DNA of 64,000 nt from Branchiostoma floridae (GCF_000003815.2 NC_049983.1:8707943-8771942), one strand, 5' to 3'; numbered from the stretch's first letter, positions 10,335-37,410 are shown. Notes: generated by a model from the sequence alone, not told the origin. Numbers and translations: made by a program.

Positions 10335-13300
10335 TCATTCAATTTGGTTAACAGAGTCTGTAATAATGTCCTTCCCCTTAATGGCCGCCATATCGATGGA
10401 CAGACGTCCGTATCTCTCCCTGAAGCAGCACAACATGGGGATCACTACAAAGGTCGCACCGAGGGTGGTCCAGTTCACCCACGTCACTCCTGTAATCAAA
10501 GCGATTAGGTGTAAGAAAATGTCGTGTGGTAATAAAACAAAGATCAGTTGATACATACAGCACTTGATATGTGGGTGAAATCTTTTCATATATTTGTAGA
10601 ATACCTTGCACATTTGCCGTGTTAATTAAGTAAACGGTAATAAAGAAAATATGCGAACTATTACCGGATTCCACTAGATTTTTTTTAGAATGTTGAGAGA
10701 TAACACAGTTCCAAACATTGGGCAGGTTTCTACTCAAAATGAAGTGATGTTTTATGTCAAAACGGAATGAAGGTCGCCAAGTTTGTTTGTTTTTAAATCG
10801 GTGAGTTAATATTTTGTGTTGCTGAAAAAGTTATTTTTGACAAAGACATATATGATGGCATCATATTAGAACCTTGAAACTGATACTAACATGTAAAGAA
10901 TAAAAATACGTTCATTTGGCAAAAACAAGTTTGCTGCAATATGAAATCTAAGAGGTTTTAAGCAGGTTGAATGACTAAACACACAGAATATGGTATACCC
11001 AGCAAGATATTCGTTATTTTTGTTTTTTGATATCTCTTCTCTAACTCTCTAACTTTAGAATTGACTTTGGCCTTCTACGACATTAGACTCCGTTTTCCGA
11101 TATTTTTTTGGCAATTTATTGCATAATATTATACGTCCTCATTTCGAAGCTGTTTTTTACGATTTACAGACAAAATTTAAACAGACGAAAATGTAGATAT
11201 GTGCTCGTGGATGTCATCCATATAATTGAATCAACATGGCCTTTCCTAGCCCTACAATAAAAATACACTAGCTTTATAGACAGGGCTTTCAGAAAGTGTT
11301 GTTCTTACCAAGAAATGGTATCATCGGAAGGAAAAGCACCAGTAGACAGAAGATGTAGTACACCAGAGTCAGCACCATGGTAGTGATGCCCTCCGCTACA
11401 GGATAGGTGAGCTCAGCGGACATCTCGTAAAATATCGGTGCCGAGCCGCTCAGGCACACTTGGGTCAGGGAGAAGGTTGTGTACAGCGAGGCTTCACGTG
11501 CAAACAAATAAACAAACAAAGAAACAAACAAACATTATTTGTTATACTGTGACAAGACACTATAAATATAAGACACTATAAGTATAATACAGAAGACTAA
11601 CTTTTTGAAATCAACACGAGAAGCGTGTAAAACAGAATCGCGGTTTGACCGAACAATGGCTTTCAATTATCTGTTGCTCATACTATTGTTTATATGAAGA
11701 TATGCTGTATATGCTGTATGATGATCAAGATTTCGAAATGTTTTGTAGTTGTCCTGTGTAAGTTAGCCTTTTCTGGCGCTTTAATGAAAGTAAAATATGT
11801 CAAGACTGACGTATATGATCTACAAATGTATAACACTCATTTGTTGTTGCTGTTAACGTTGATAGTATGATCCTACTGCTGCTGTTGGTCTTTATATAAA
11901 AATGGTAAAAATTGCAAGGAAACAAATTGCAACAGGCCCATGTTTTTTCAGCTACAAGATATAGTACTGTTCTTATGGTTTTTGTATTGAATTCTTTATA
12001 TGAATAAAGTTTTTAAAATATAACAAAAGAAAAGAAAGAAATAAAAAGCTGTTTGCGTACCCATGTTGAAGGGAATGAGGCTAACGTTGACCATGAAGGT
12101 GAACCACAGCATGGTGCCGGCCTGCAGCAGGGCCAGCAGCACCAGCATCAGCTTAAAGTGGCCGGCAAAATAGTCTCCCAGTCTGGGAGAAACAGTAGAT
12201 AAAGTTTATTGCAAGTTCTTGCCCGAGGGCTAATTGCAAGTGACAAAAATGACAGACAAACAATGGTAAACAGTATATTAGTAAGCGACCACTCCAGTAT
12301 AAAGTCGACAAACTGTAACTTATTGGGTTTGACTTCTTTTTCTGAGATAGTAGAAGACAAAGATCCCACCTTATCTGTAATGTGTGGGTTTTGTGATGTT
12401 AAGAGTAGACTTGATTTCTTTCTTTCGGTGACCAGCCCCCCATACTGTCCTGCCACTCTGCTACATATAACATAATGTAATAGACCACCACAGGTTGCCT
12501 GTCACCAGTAACCATGGTGACAGCTGTCTGGTCCAGGTCATTGATTTTTTTTAGAAGAAGAAGAAGAGAAGGGGCAAAAACAATGGGTTTCTCTTGTGTG
12601 AAGGTCACACAATATTGCTATATTGCACGTGCACGTACCTTGCCAAGACGAATGAAGAAGCACAGCCGATCAAATTTCCATAAAACCCCACCCAGCCGGC
12701 TTGGACCTATAACGATATTGCATCCTAAATCACATAATTCAAACAGTAGCAGCAGCACGGTAGCAGAAAGCAGTAGTGTACTCCATATAACATGTACATT
12801 TAAAATATCTCAGATCTCTATATATAGAGAGACAATCCTGCTGCTGGTACATTTTTTTTATCAAACGCCATCCATTCTAGCATAGAGTGCAGGGCATGAC
12901 AACAAAAACAAAGCAAAAACAAAATAGCGATATATAGTATACTAGTAGTACGTCCAACCCTATTGACTTTTAGGGTCTTCTAAGCGTTGCAGTCAAGTAT
13001 GGACTTTGTGCTTTTCGTCAAGAAGTATCTTATTGCAAGGCAGTGATTTATGAAATTTTGTTAACGTCATGATGACGCCATCGACAACCGCGCCAATTTT
13101 TAGAAAAAATGCTTTTCCTTACTTGTACTTCAATGTTTTCTCAATGATATTTGTATGCAAAGTGACGTCGAAGAAGTATACCTGAGTGACGTTATACGGA
13201 GACACGTTGACGTCCAGAATGTTGCCCCACCCCCCGAACGTACCCTGCACCATCCCGTAAGACAGGCACACCAGCCAAAATGTACCGTTCCTGTACAGAT

Positions 13301-16300
13301 TTTTCAAGGCAACAAATGAAATCAGGAAAAAGTGCATCATGATTGCATGTATCAATCTTCAAAACATGAGAGGCATTAGTCCAGTGTCACTGACAAAGCG
13401 TATTGTGTGAACTAGGAGCCCGCGACTCTATATGTATATATATGACCTCCAATCAAATGTACGTTTGAGCTTAGTGTTTTGTGGTATGTTGTGGTCAGTG
13501 TTTTCATCTTTTAGGGGAAAGCGAGGATCTAAACATGCGGGCCAATGCAAACGCGTACGAAACCCACTGAACACGCGAAGCCGGGACCTACATCTGCTTG
13601 GAAATTATACTAATCATTATTGGCACAAAAACGTGCCAACACTTTCGCAAGGTCTTCTACAATTTTTCATATACAATAGTGGCTACAAATGAATTAACTT
13701 ACGTACATGCACACAACTTACATTGATAAATAGATCAACATGTCGAGTCAATGTATCGTTTACATTACTTGTTCGACTGAGTTCTAAACATTCATTCTTT
13801 GTACATAGTAGTGGTTATCTTCTCTTAGACTACAACTGAATGTACACTAAACATACATTATATAGACGCAAGGTACTTACGTTACCAACCCTTTTACTCC
13901 TGACACGAAGTTGAGTCTGCTTATGGAGGCAGACAGACTGGGCGGAGATGGGGGACAGGCGGGGTAGTACACGACAATGGCGAGGAACAGCATGGCCGTC
14001 AAACCAAACTCTGTTAGTACATAACAATGGCGAGAAACAGTACAGCCGTCAAACCAAACTCTGGAAAAACGTATTCAAATATGGCAAACTAAATGTCTTG
14101 CTCATGTCTATGCCACTCACTGCCATGGGGTTGGCGGAAAGGAATTAACATAGAAAAACGTCCACATATAGCTTCACTCACAAAGAAACATTTCCGAATT
14201 AACATGTTAACCTTCATATTTCATGGAAATATGCATTAGAAGTATAGATGCAATAGATCACTAGTAGGCTTGCCATACACGAGTATACATGAGCGGCTGT
14301 TCATCAAATGTATAGTCTAGACTAAATTTTGTATAGTCTAGACATATTGATTCCGCTAAAATGGACTCAAAATAAATTATAAACACAATTTTCCATACTT
14401 ACCAATGTACATCAGCCGCATTATCTGCCCCGCCTCTATTGATCTGGTGTCTGGGGTAAAGTAGATTGTTAGATTATTGCATCATGTAATCAAAATTTAA
14501 AAAAAAATGACCATTTTAACCCTATTCAGACCGGGGGGGGGGGGGGCTTTTGAGGCCTGCGCCAAGTTCGATGTCCTATAACGCCAGAACGGCTTACGCT
14601 AGAGCCACCAAATTTGGTGAGTTTTCCTAAACTATTGTTGGCAACAATTTTACGAAGTTTGACAAATTTTCCATTTTTTCGTGTTGCCATGGCAACAGTT
14701 TGTTGACAGGCAGTTTTGCCAAAAATCACTATTTTTGGTTCTAACAATGTATTTTTCACATTTAGTTGCTATATTACTGGTATTTTGTTACATAAATAAA
14801 ATCTTATATTATTTAGCATATCTTTCATAATTATATATGCATAAATTATGCTAATTTGATGACGTCATCAGCCCAAAATCCAAGATGGCGGACCGTATGG
14901 CCAGATCAAGAATAACAAGCTAATCGTCCCATAAAATGTGTAACTACCTGGTATTTTTTCATCAAAAACCATCTAAATGAATGAATTTAGTCTATTTCCA
15001 GTGCCCTTTGTGATTATTTGTTGCAAAAAAAGGATTTTTAAAAATTCAAGGTGGTTGATATAATATGGCGGAGCCCAACTCGTATCTTAGATGTGCATGA
15101 CGTCATTTTATGACGTCATTTTCACGTCATTGATGTTGCTATTGGCAACGTATGTCGTAATAAACATTATTATTCTGTTATCTGCACTTGTTGTTACATT
15201 TTCGTAGCATAACTTGAATGTTTCTGAGAATACCCTTTTTTCATGGGTCCGGCCAATATAATCAAATTGATGACGTCATAATTACGTCATCTTACGTCAA
15301 CGTAACGTCATACGTCAAAAACTTGTCAGATATTATGTCGACATCACGTCCTGAAAATTTGGTGGCCCTACGGCACGTCGTAATAGAGTTATAAGACTTA
15401 GAAGTGGAGGGCCTCAAAAGCCCCCCCCCCCCCGGTCCAGGGATGACCAAAAAAGCCCGGTCTGAATAGGGTTAAAGACATGTGTAAATTACGAGGCAAA
15501 GAACGTGCAGACATGGGACAAGCAAAGCGCGCCATAAGCTGAGTGGTACCTGTGTTGTTGGCATAGCTGAGTCCCGGTATTTCCACAGGTATACTGCATG
15601 AAAAATATCAATACTGCTATAAGCAGAAAATAAGCACCGATGAATATTCTATTTTGGTTTTATAAGTTATCTGTGATACATTTGGCACAGTTTATTCAAA
15701 ATTATATCAAATAGAGGATTTACCTGTCCCAAAGTCGTTTACCAAGTATTTCGTTGAAATAATGTATCAAAGTTGAAAGGTAACGCGTGAAGCGTTGTCT
15801 AACTCACAGTGCGTTGCTGTGATTCCTCGTGTGATTGGTCACTTCTTCCGGCTGGTACACAGCCAACGGACCAATCACGTAGCTGAGAGCACAGCCCACG
15901 TTACCAAGGAGACCAGCAATGGCCGTGGCCGTGGTCCTCTGTTCTGGAGGGAACCAGGTCGCCGATATGAGAGGCGGAGCCGCCATCATGACCGGGGCTC
16001 CACAGCCGTTAAAAAACTGGCCCAGATATATCAACCTGCACACGAAAAAGTTATGGACAGATGTCAACCTGCACACAATTAGGTAATAGCCTCGTAAAAA
16101 AACGCCTTCGAAGTAGAAACTACTTATAACGTTACCTTCCATGCACACAAAAATCCAACACAACCGAAGCCTCGGCGAATTTTAAAAGTCGCCAGTTGGT
16201 CAAAAGTGCCGTCATATCTAGTTTGCCGACCTTTCAATTGATTAACAATATCTAGGAAGTCGACAGCACGCATGCGTATTTGCACTAAAAGGACGAAACT

Positions 16301-17886
16301 GCGTGCCGCAGCAGTATGCTAGTAGTACGTAACGTTACATGTAGTGGAACATAAACATGCATGTACCATGTAGCAACGGGTTCCTCCAGTGTGAAACACC
16401 TCATCCCCGTCCCCAAAGTCATGAAAAATGCCGCCAGTAGCACCGACGTACGGAGACCTGTATGTGCATGTTAGGCCACAGCAAGTAAATTTTATGGATG
16501 ACATCAGCGCATTAATTTTCGCCTGATTTCAGAAAAAAAATTCTTTCTTCTGCAGGGATGGTCAACATTACGATAAAATACCAAAATGAGCAAATATGTT
16601 GTGTTAATAATTGTACTTGTAGAAGTGACACTTACGAGGTACCCAGGGCTGTATTTGTAGAAATGAAACTTATTGGATAGTTGTAAATGTGACACCAATA
16701 TGGAAGCCATGAGTGTGGTTACCAACTTTGTTGGTGATGCCAATCTACCACACTAGTGTCACTTTTACCACACCAGTTCATGTCTTGAATACAGGAATGA
16801 ATGCCTTGTTGGCTCTGATACCATGTTTTGTCCCTTTAATTCTTGTTACAACATTCATCACAACTTTATGGTGCCTATTTTTGAAAATGTAGCCATCTTG
16901 TTTTTTTCACCCATCTTGTTTTTTTCCGCACTATTTTTGCAGTCTGCAAAGGATGTCATCCATAAAATTTACTTGCCGTGGCCTATTATGACATAAAACC
17001 CAGTTAATTTGGAAGAACGCCACTTGTAACCAATATGTATATCAAGAGAATAAAGTAGTTTTAACCTCTAAATAAAATCTACATCCTAACAATGCGCTGT
17101 TCCGTCAAACGACCTTAGGACAGGATGTTCAAGGTCACAAGACAGGAAGTGGATTAGCACAAGACGTATTTATGGTATAGTTTACATTGTAAAACACAAC
17201 ATGAAAGATAAAGCTAGATTAAAGACCACGAAATACTAGTATCGAAATATGAGAAAAAAAGACTACAAGCGTTTCCCATTACGGGCCACATCCGCGCGCC
17301 TATTGTTTTTCGCATATTCTACAAAAACACAACCTGTGGCCACATGTGGCCCACTAGTGTCCCTGCTCTATCAGAGTTTTATGCTCGCCAAGAGGATTAT
17401 GCTCTCCGGGGTGAGGGGGCACTTGCGGTCAGGGCATTGGGCTACAGTCTCCATTAAACCAAGGAGCTTTATCAACGTTGATGAAAGCTCCTTGCTCTAA
17501 CATATCGCAGACCAGTGAGATACAGTTTAATAGTACGGCCATACATCCTTACCTTTGACATCTAGTAGCCATGAGAACGGGACGGCCAGCAGAATGTAGG
17601 AGAAACAGCCACAGTTGTTAACGAGAGCAATGTTACTGTCCGTCCAGCCCAGCACCACCCCAGCCGAGTCCGCGATAGGCCCCCAGGTGTTGCCAATGGC
17701 ACACTGCGTCGACGCAAACAAAGAAAATATCCCTACAATATACCAGCGTCGCTTGTAAGCACGGCATTTGGACCCGTCGTCAGACGTAGGGACGTTGTCA
17801 TTGATCGAGGCGTACGTCTCTGCACTGTTTTCTTCCAAAAGTGGTCGGATTTCTTCGTACTGTTGATCGCCCTTAACGTCCGCCAT
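10335..17886 (-). CDS. SLC49A4 (DIRC2)-type lysosomal MFS transporter, 11 exons
   Basis: Exons: 17886-17553, 16457-16367, 16035-15808, 15593-15550, 14450-14403, 14010-13881, 13290-13182, 12706-12639, 12182-12061, 11491-11309, 10489-10335. All borders are GT-AG with matching phases; total 503 residues (human 478). Family signatures are NTWGPIADSA in helix 1, NGCGAPVMMAAPPLISATWF, PPEQRTTATAIAGLL, then SAPIFYEMSAELTYPVAEGI and CCFRERYGRLSIDM at the C-terminus. These match SLC49A4 better than FLVCR1/2 or MFSD7. An acidic dileucine signal EIRPLL at residues 12-17 fits lysosomal targeting, as in the human protein. SLC49A4 is a lysosomal solute transporter, reported to export pyridoxine; the substrate here is inferred from the family. 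The ATG at 17886 lies in an AAGATGGCGG (YY1-like) context. Confidence 0.93.
14013..14062 (-). repeat. 50 bp tandem duplication of the exon 6 acceptor region of SLC49A4
   Basis: The 50 bp carrying the acceptor and first 40 or so nucleotides of exon 6 (13963-14012) are repeated directly upstream in the transcript (14013-14062) with about six differences. The copy keeps an AG acceptor (plus-strand CT at 14061-14062) in a good pyrimidine context. Its frame runs into a stop after 15 codons, so use of the copy would truncate the protein. Confidence 0.85.
14520..15471. mobile_element. Non-autonomous piggyBac-like element in SLC49A4 intron 4
   Basis: Flanked by TTAA at 14516-14519 and 15472-15475. 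The termini ccctattcagaccggg and the inverse near 15455-15471 start with CCC, as in piggyBac elements. A run of about 14 G (C at the other end) and gcttttgaggcc follow inside both ends. The 952 bp interior has no transposase frame. Confidence 0.8.
16469..16987. mobile_element. Terminal-inverted-repeat element beside SLC49A4 exon 2
   Basis: Left end taggccacagcaagtaaatt (16469) and an inverse copy ending near 16987 share about 33 bp with one or two mismatches. The interior is non-coding. Related ends (atggcc...gatnnnatccat) occur near 11205, 19840 and 48745. The left end lies only about ten bases from the acceptor of exon 2. Confidence 0.65.
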
Positions 17887-17992
17887 CTTGAACGTTACTG
17901 GGTCTTACTGAGGTAGGAAGTTGTCAAACCGGCAGTGCATGGACTCAAATAAACGTTCAATCGTATCTCCGTGTTCCCCAATGGTGTGCAAG

Positions 17993-18002
17993 GTCACGTG
18001 TA
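17993..18002. promoter_or_regulatory. E-box / CLEAR-like motif upstream of SLC49A4
   Basis: GTCACGTGTA, 107 bp upstream of the SLC49A4 start codon. It matches 8 of 10 positions of the CLEAR element GTCACGTGAC bound by TFEB-family factors, which control lysosomal genes. The role is inferred from position and gene class. Confidence 0.4.
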
Positions 18003-18019
18003 CCTTATCGTAGGCCACC

Positions 18020-18286
18020 ATGTCCGCTATCCGTCTGTGGAACCGTTCAACGTCCGATGAAGTTGAACTTCACAGCCTGTTGCATTGGGGAGGAAAGAAG
18101 AGCTGGCATCCGCCCAAAAGTGGCACTGACCTGCTGAACTGGTCATGCCAGATAATTAAGGACATACCAGGCGGAGTCGAAGGGAAGAAACCTCGAGAGA
18201 ACTTCAAGATGTTTGCTAAGAAGAGATCAGATGACACAGAGGATAGAGCCGTTCAAATGAATCTTAACGAAAGCGCAAGTCGATAG
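18020..18286 (+). CDS. Hypothetical small protein, divergent from SLC49A4
   Basis: Open frame of 88 codons starting in a strong Kozak context (GCCACCATGT), 134 bp from the SLC49A4 start on the opposite strand. The product is basic and hydrophilic, with no signal peptide, no membrane segment and no family recognised. It could be the first exon of a longer gene, but no convincing continuation was found. It may equally be a chance frame. Confidence 0.25.
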   Translation: MSAIRLWNRSTSDEVELHSLLHWGGKKSWHPPKSGTDLLNWSCQIIKDIPGGVEGKKPRENFKMFAKKRSDDTEDRAVQMNLNESASR

Positions 18287-18963
18287 GATAAAGATACAAC
18301 TGGAATGACTGAATGTATATGTTGCCCCAACGATATATACACAAAGTGACAGACGTCCGGGCGTTTCGAGTTTCAGGGAATGTTCACAAGTGCTTTTCAA
18401 CCGAATGATACATGTACAAATGGGGAGAACTGAAATGTCACCGTGACCTGGGCCCTTCTATGACTTAAAGTATAAACATGAACACACAATTCCTTTAGAC
18501 ATCCTAAAATATAGGTAGGCTTGTACGAAATGTTCACCAGAAAAGTCAAAGCAGGCCGGGGAAGCCAGGTCAAGGTCGCCCCACAAGGTGCGGAAAGATT
18601 CCTGTGTGAGAAGACAACCTTGGGGCGGAGGCGTTTTAGTTTTGAGGGGAGCGCTGATTCGCCCGTACGATACATTAGTATGTTCATTAGGAAAGCCAAA
18701 GCTGGCGATGAGGTCATTTGAGGACATTGGCGGCGGTTAGCCTCATTTGCAGGACTTCTGATTCGTGATTTTCGACATATAGCCAGCCCAGGTTCTTTAA
18801 GTTTAATATACTGGGGAGAACAATTTTGCGAGAGCCTCTACCTTTTCAGAAGTGAACTGCAACCGCGTGGATTTTGGTGCCCGTAAGACGGACTCGGCTA
18901 AGTTGTATTCCACTGGCGAGGATTTTTCAGGGGTGACCTGCAACCGCGTGGACTAACTAGTAT

Positions 18964-19010
18964 TGGTCTGTCCACAGGCACCAAGTGACTTGGTGCCTGT
19001 GGACAGACCA
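18964..19010. repeat. Perfect 22 bp hairpin
   Basis: Arms 18964-18985 (starting tggtctgtccacaggcacca) and 18989-19010 are exact reverse complements around a 3 nt loop, TGA. Confidence 0.95.
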
Positions 19011-19056
19011 GTTACTAGGCCGAGCCATGGAAGTCCACTCGGCTTAGTTATATTTC

Positions 19057-19099
19057 ACTGGCGTGGATTTTTCAGGGCCCCTGAAAAATCCACGCCAGT
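19057..19099. repeat. Perfect 21 bp hairpin
   Basis: Arms 19057-19077 (actggcgtggatttttcagg plus g) and 19079-19099 are exact reverse complements around a single C. Confidence 0.95.
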
Positions 19100-19510
19100 A
19101 GCAGGCTGTTATGGCTTAGTTGTATTTCTCCTGAAAAGTCCACGGCTGTGCAATGCAGTGAAACCAAGACCGCCTCCAGTAGCGCTCCTTCTACAGACAT
19201 GAAGTCCCCGGCTGTGCAATGCCAACGAAGCCGAGACTGCCTCCAGAGCGCTACATACAGTTCTCCGTCTACAGACATGAAGTCCACTGACTTGCAATTC
19301 GATCCTGAAAAGTCCACGGCTGTGCAATGCAACGAAGCCGAGACTGCCTCCAGGGCGCTACATACAGTTCTCCATCTACAGACATGAAGTCCACTGACTT
19401 GGAATTTGATTCTGAAAAGTCCACGACTGCAACGAAGTCGAGACTGACTCCAGAGCTGGGCATGTAGTGCTCCGTCTACATGCATGCTGTCCACGTCTTT
19501 GAGTTGGATC
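19080..19510 (+). repeat. Diverged tandem repeat sharing its motif with the adjacent hairpin
   Basis: Blocks ctgaaaagtccacggctgtg, gccgagactgcctccag and ctacagacatgaagtccac recur three to four times at intervals of roughly 110-175 bp. The motif ctgaaaa(g/a)tccacg is also the stem of the 19057-19099 hairpin. A 140-codon minus-strand frame passes through but looks like repeat read-through. Confidence 0.75.
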
Positions 19511-19928
19511 TTGAAAAGTTTAGTTCAATCCTGAAAATTCAAGAGGCCAGACAACATTGAAGAAGCTTTGTTTCGTTATGGTCTTAGTGTTTGTTTATGA
19601 TTATACAGATGACTATCTCTGGGAACCTAAATACTAATGCAAGAATGCTTAAGGAGAAAAATGGTTAGAAAGGTTGAACAAATGACTGAACAAAGATAAA
19701 TTCTTCATTTCCGTTCCTTTTACATCTTCTTCTTGGACTTTGGCATTCTATGACATTAGAATCGGTTCTCTGATTTTTTTGTGTACAATTTAACAATTAC
19801 AATGTACATTTGCTCAAAAATTAACGTGTGCGTGTATGTCAACCATACAATTGATTCCACATGGCCTTTAAGTTAATAAAAACACAAAAGAAGAACATGG
19901 CCCCAAGACATCATGTGTGCTCTGTCAT

Positions 19929-19934
19929 TTTATT
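19929..19934 (-). terminator. Possible polyadenylation signal of the GDI gene
   Basis: AATAAA on the minus strand about 1 kb after the stop codon, just before a dispersed repeat (19735-19880). Position is the only support. Confidence 0.4.
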
Positions 19935-20942
19935 AAGACATGAAAGCCGTTACGCAATTTTGGGCACATTAGCAAAGCTTTCCCCCGGACATCACACATT
20001 TTTATAGAATCGACCACAGACAAGAGGGGAAAGACCACAAATTCATAATATAAGTGAAAGCCTTTGTCAATAGTTGGAACTACTGTGTATTCTGTGTGCC
20101 AGGGCACACGCTAGATGACGTTGGAAATAGCTCTTACATAGTACGTCCAAACAGGTCTTCATTTGCACCACAAAGATATTAGGTCTCATTATGTACAATA
20201 ACGCAAATATTTCAGCTTTGGGGCCTTATCAATAATTTCAACAAAGCATGTCAGCTCAGCGAGCAAAATACATCTAAACTTACAACTCCTACAGTCAGTG
20301 TACAGGAGTAGGTAGGCTAGGGTAGAATTACTCTTCTTGCTTTAATCCCTTCTTATAATGATTTAGCTTAATTACAGATGGTAGAATAGAGCTACCACAT
20401 ACGCACGACTAGTGTTACCGGCAGGTATAGGCAGACATCTGTCAGTTGGCTATCTAGAAACCATGGCATGAAAAGAGCACGGAATCGTTAGAGCTACACA
20501 ATTAGGCTTGACACGCTCTCAAGATTTATGTAACAGAAGATTTTCATCAACGAGGCATTTTTTCTTTTCTTTTGCAGAGTTTGTGTGACACTGCCTCATG
20601 GATACATGTATGCCACAGACGGCACTCAAGTATTATCACAATTCTTGCAGACTACGTACGACGGCCTTGGAGCCTGGCTTGGCTTGGCAATACCTATCAA
20701 TATCAATCAATAAACGCTAACTCGCCTGCCTAGAACGGAGCCACAAATGCCTATCTGCGTCCTGTAGTGTCCCCTTCATTCTGGCATTATCAATTTCTAT
20801 CACTGGACATTTTTTTTTTTTCGTTTGGACAGCATGAGGGACTAAAAACCACACTCATCATTTTTAATCCTGGACTGTAACTGGAAGTACTAGGGTTTCT
20901 CTGAATGAATGTGCTGGTGCGCTGGAATCGCTGGCTTGGTCG

Positions 20943-35446
<14,504 letters not shown>

Positions 35447-36077
35447 GCTGACTTGAAGGCAGAGGAAATAGGCCAAAGGAACCAGCCAAACGCCTGGTCA
35501 ATGGAAGCCAAGATGGCGGATACCGATTCACTCACTTGACAAAATTATATCCTTTCACAAAAAAGGGGTCAATTTTAACCGCCTATCTTTAGCAAACCTT
35601 TCGCTATCCAGTGTTTGTAAATAAATTATTTACTAATTTGGAAGGATGATTGATAAAAGTAAGGTGTTTAAGTTTCGTAAAGATGATATGAACATCTGTG
35701 GCGGATGGATATATTCATCAGTGAAAAAGCACCAATTAATGAATTATTCTCGTAATTTGTTGTCCTGCACGAAATGTGGTTGACTGTGAACTGCAAGGTC
35801 TGGAAGTTTGCATCCTCATTTACCTGACCATTGATGACAGGAGATAGCAAGGATCATATGAACAGAAAAACCAAGAAAATTATATTGTTACTTTGGTGGT
35901 TGTCACGTGTAACGTGCAATATGAGGTCATCTGACAGATGACGTCACGGCGAGACGTCAGGATGATCTCCAAGCAGATGTAAGGCCTCAATTTGTCGTGC
36001 ACCAAACCAAAGTTATATTTCGGCATCTTTTTCGCTCGTGGACGAACAAAGATAGTAAAATGACTACGTGCAACTGC
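35447..36077. promoter_or_regulatory. GDI upstream region
   Basis: Upstream of the GDI start. It contains an aagatggcggat (YY1-like) motif near 35511 and a CACGTG near 35906. No TATA box was noted. No gene is visible. Confidence 0.35.
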
Positions 36078-36385
36078 CTACATTACATTTTCACCAAAGG
36101 AAAAGGGAGTTAGCAATGACATGGTGATATTATTTTGGACACCTCTGGAAAAGATGCTCAAATGTTCCAGCCATGGAAATCTTAATATAAGACAGAGGAA
36201 GATGTCTTTAGTTACCACTTCCAGCTGTCCATAGGATGTTTTCACCCAGATTGGTGAAAAATGTATATTGCATAATGTACGGTGTCTGCTACCTGGTCTG
36301 CACAATGTGTAGTTAGTGCTCAGCACCAAGGACAGGTCTTTTGGTGTGTGAATGGTGTTACATTGTAGATGACTTTTGTGCCTAC

Positions 36386-36834
36386 TTGGGGTGGGTACCC
36401 GTACAGAAAATTCAAGTCCAAGTCCGGTTCAGGTCCAGAGGATCAGGTCCAGGTCCAGACCTAAACCTGGACCTGATTCATTATGTGGAAACTTGTGCAT
36501 GAGACGATACTCAAAACTATGGTCCATTTTGCTACAAAGAAATCTGTTTTGTGTAGTATTCGACTCCCACTGGTGTTTTAAAAATCCTACATGGCTAACT
36601 TCCTCTGTACAATTGACTGTAAAAGTTGGTAAAAATGACTATAGAGTCTACTCTGCTTCGCTTTTGCCTAGACCGGTAACCCAAATACGTGTGAATGCCT
36701 GATTATATAATCAGTTCATTTTCCAATCAGTCCAACATCCGGGTCCATGAATTTTTTCAGGTCCGTTTTTTCTGGACTGGTCCAATAAGAAAAAACAGTT
36801 TTGTATCAGTACACCATACCGGTACCCAGCCCTA
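36386..36834. mobile_element. hAT-like element with GTGCCTAC target duplication
   Basis: Ends ttggggtgggtaccc and ggtacccagccct are imperfect inverses. The 8 bp GTGCCTAC occurs at 36378-36385 and 36835-36842. Near the left end are several overlapping aggtccag words, read in both directions. A fragment of the same left end is at about 44659. Confidence 0.8.
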
Positions 36835-37001
36835 GTGCCTACCATTCACTGTAAGTAACATATTTGTACTCATCTGTGCAAGGGCAGTGTTTACTTTAAG
36901 GATTTGTCAATACAAATAGTAGAATAAAGTGGTAGCCTGGAATTCCAGACTGTTTTCATGCAGGGCCTACACAGGCCAAGTTAGACCCTGTACAACACAT
37001 G

Positions 37002-37410
37002 TAACACAATCCAGGTTAATTTTGGACTTCCATATTTATTCCGGACAAACCTTAATCATTTAAAAACAATTAACCAAATGAATTAAGGTTTGCAACTATG
37101 GTCTATTAAAAGGTAATTTATATGAAGATTGCAATTAGATGTCTCAAGGAACAAAGCTTCTGCAAAAGTCTGGCTTTAGCTTCCCAGAATTCTAGAGAAT
37201 TCTGACATAGGTTCCCAGAATTATGGCTCAGGTTTCCAGAATTCTGTAGAATTGGCTTTATTCCTGAAGACATCTAATTGCAATCTACATATCAATTACC
37301 TTTTAATATACCAAAATTTCAATATCTTGCTTCATTTGGTATAGTTTTTCAAATGATTTAGGTTTGTCCAGAATTAATATGGAAGTCCAAAATTAACCTG
37401 GGGGGTGTTA
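37002..37410. mobile_element. Long fold-back element, copy 2
   Basis: Same structure as 21131-21528, with termini taacacaatccaggttaatt and attaacctggggggtgtta. Confidence 0.85.

Noticed and set aside
19072-19494. 140-codon minus-strand frame with repeated VDFMSVDGELYVALWRQ
   Set aside because: It follows the tandem repeat, has no family signature and no sign of splicing or a promoter; judged repeat read-through.
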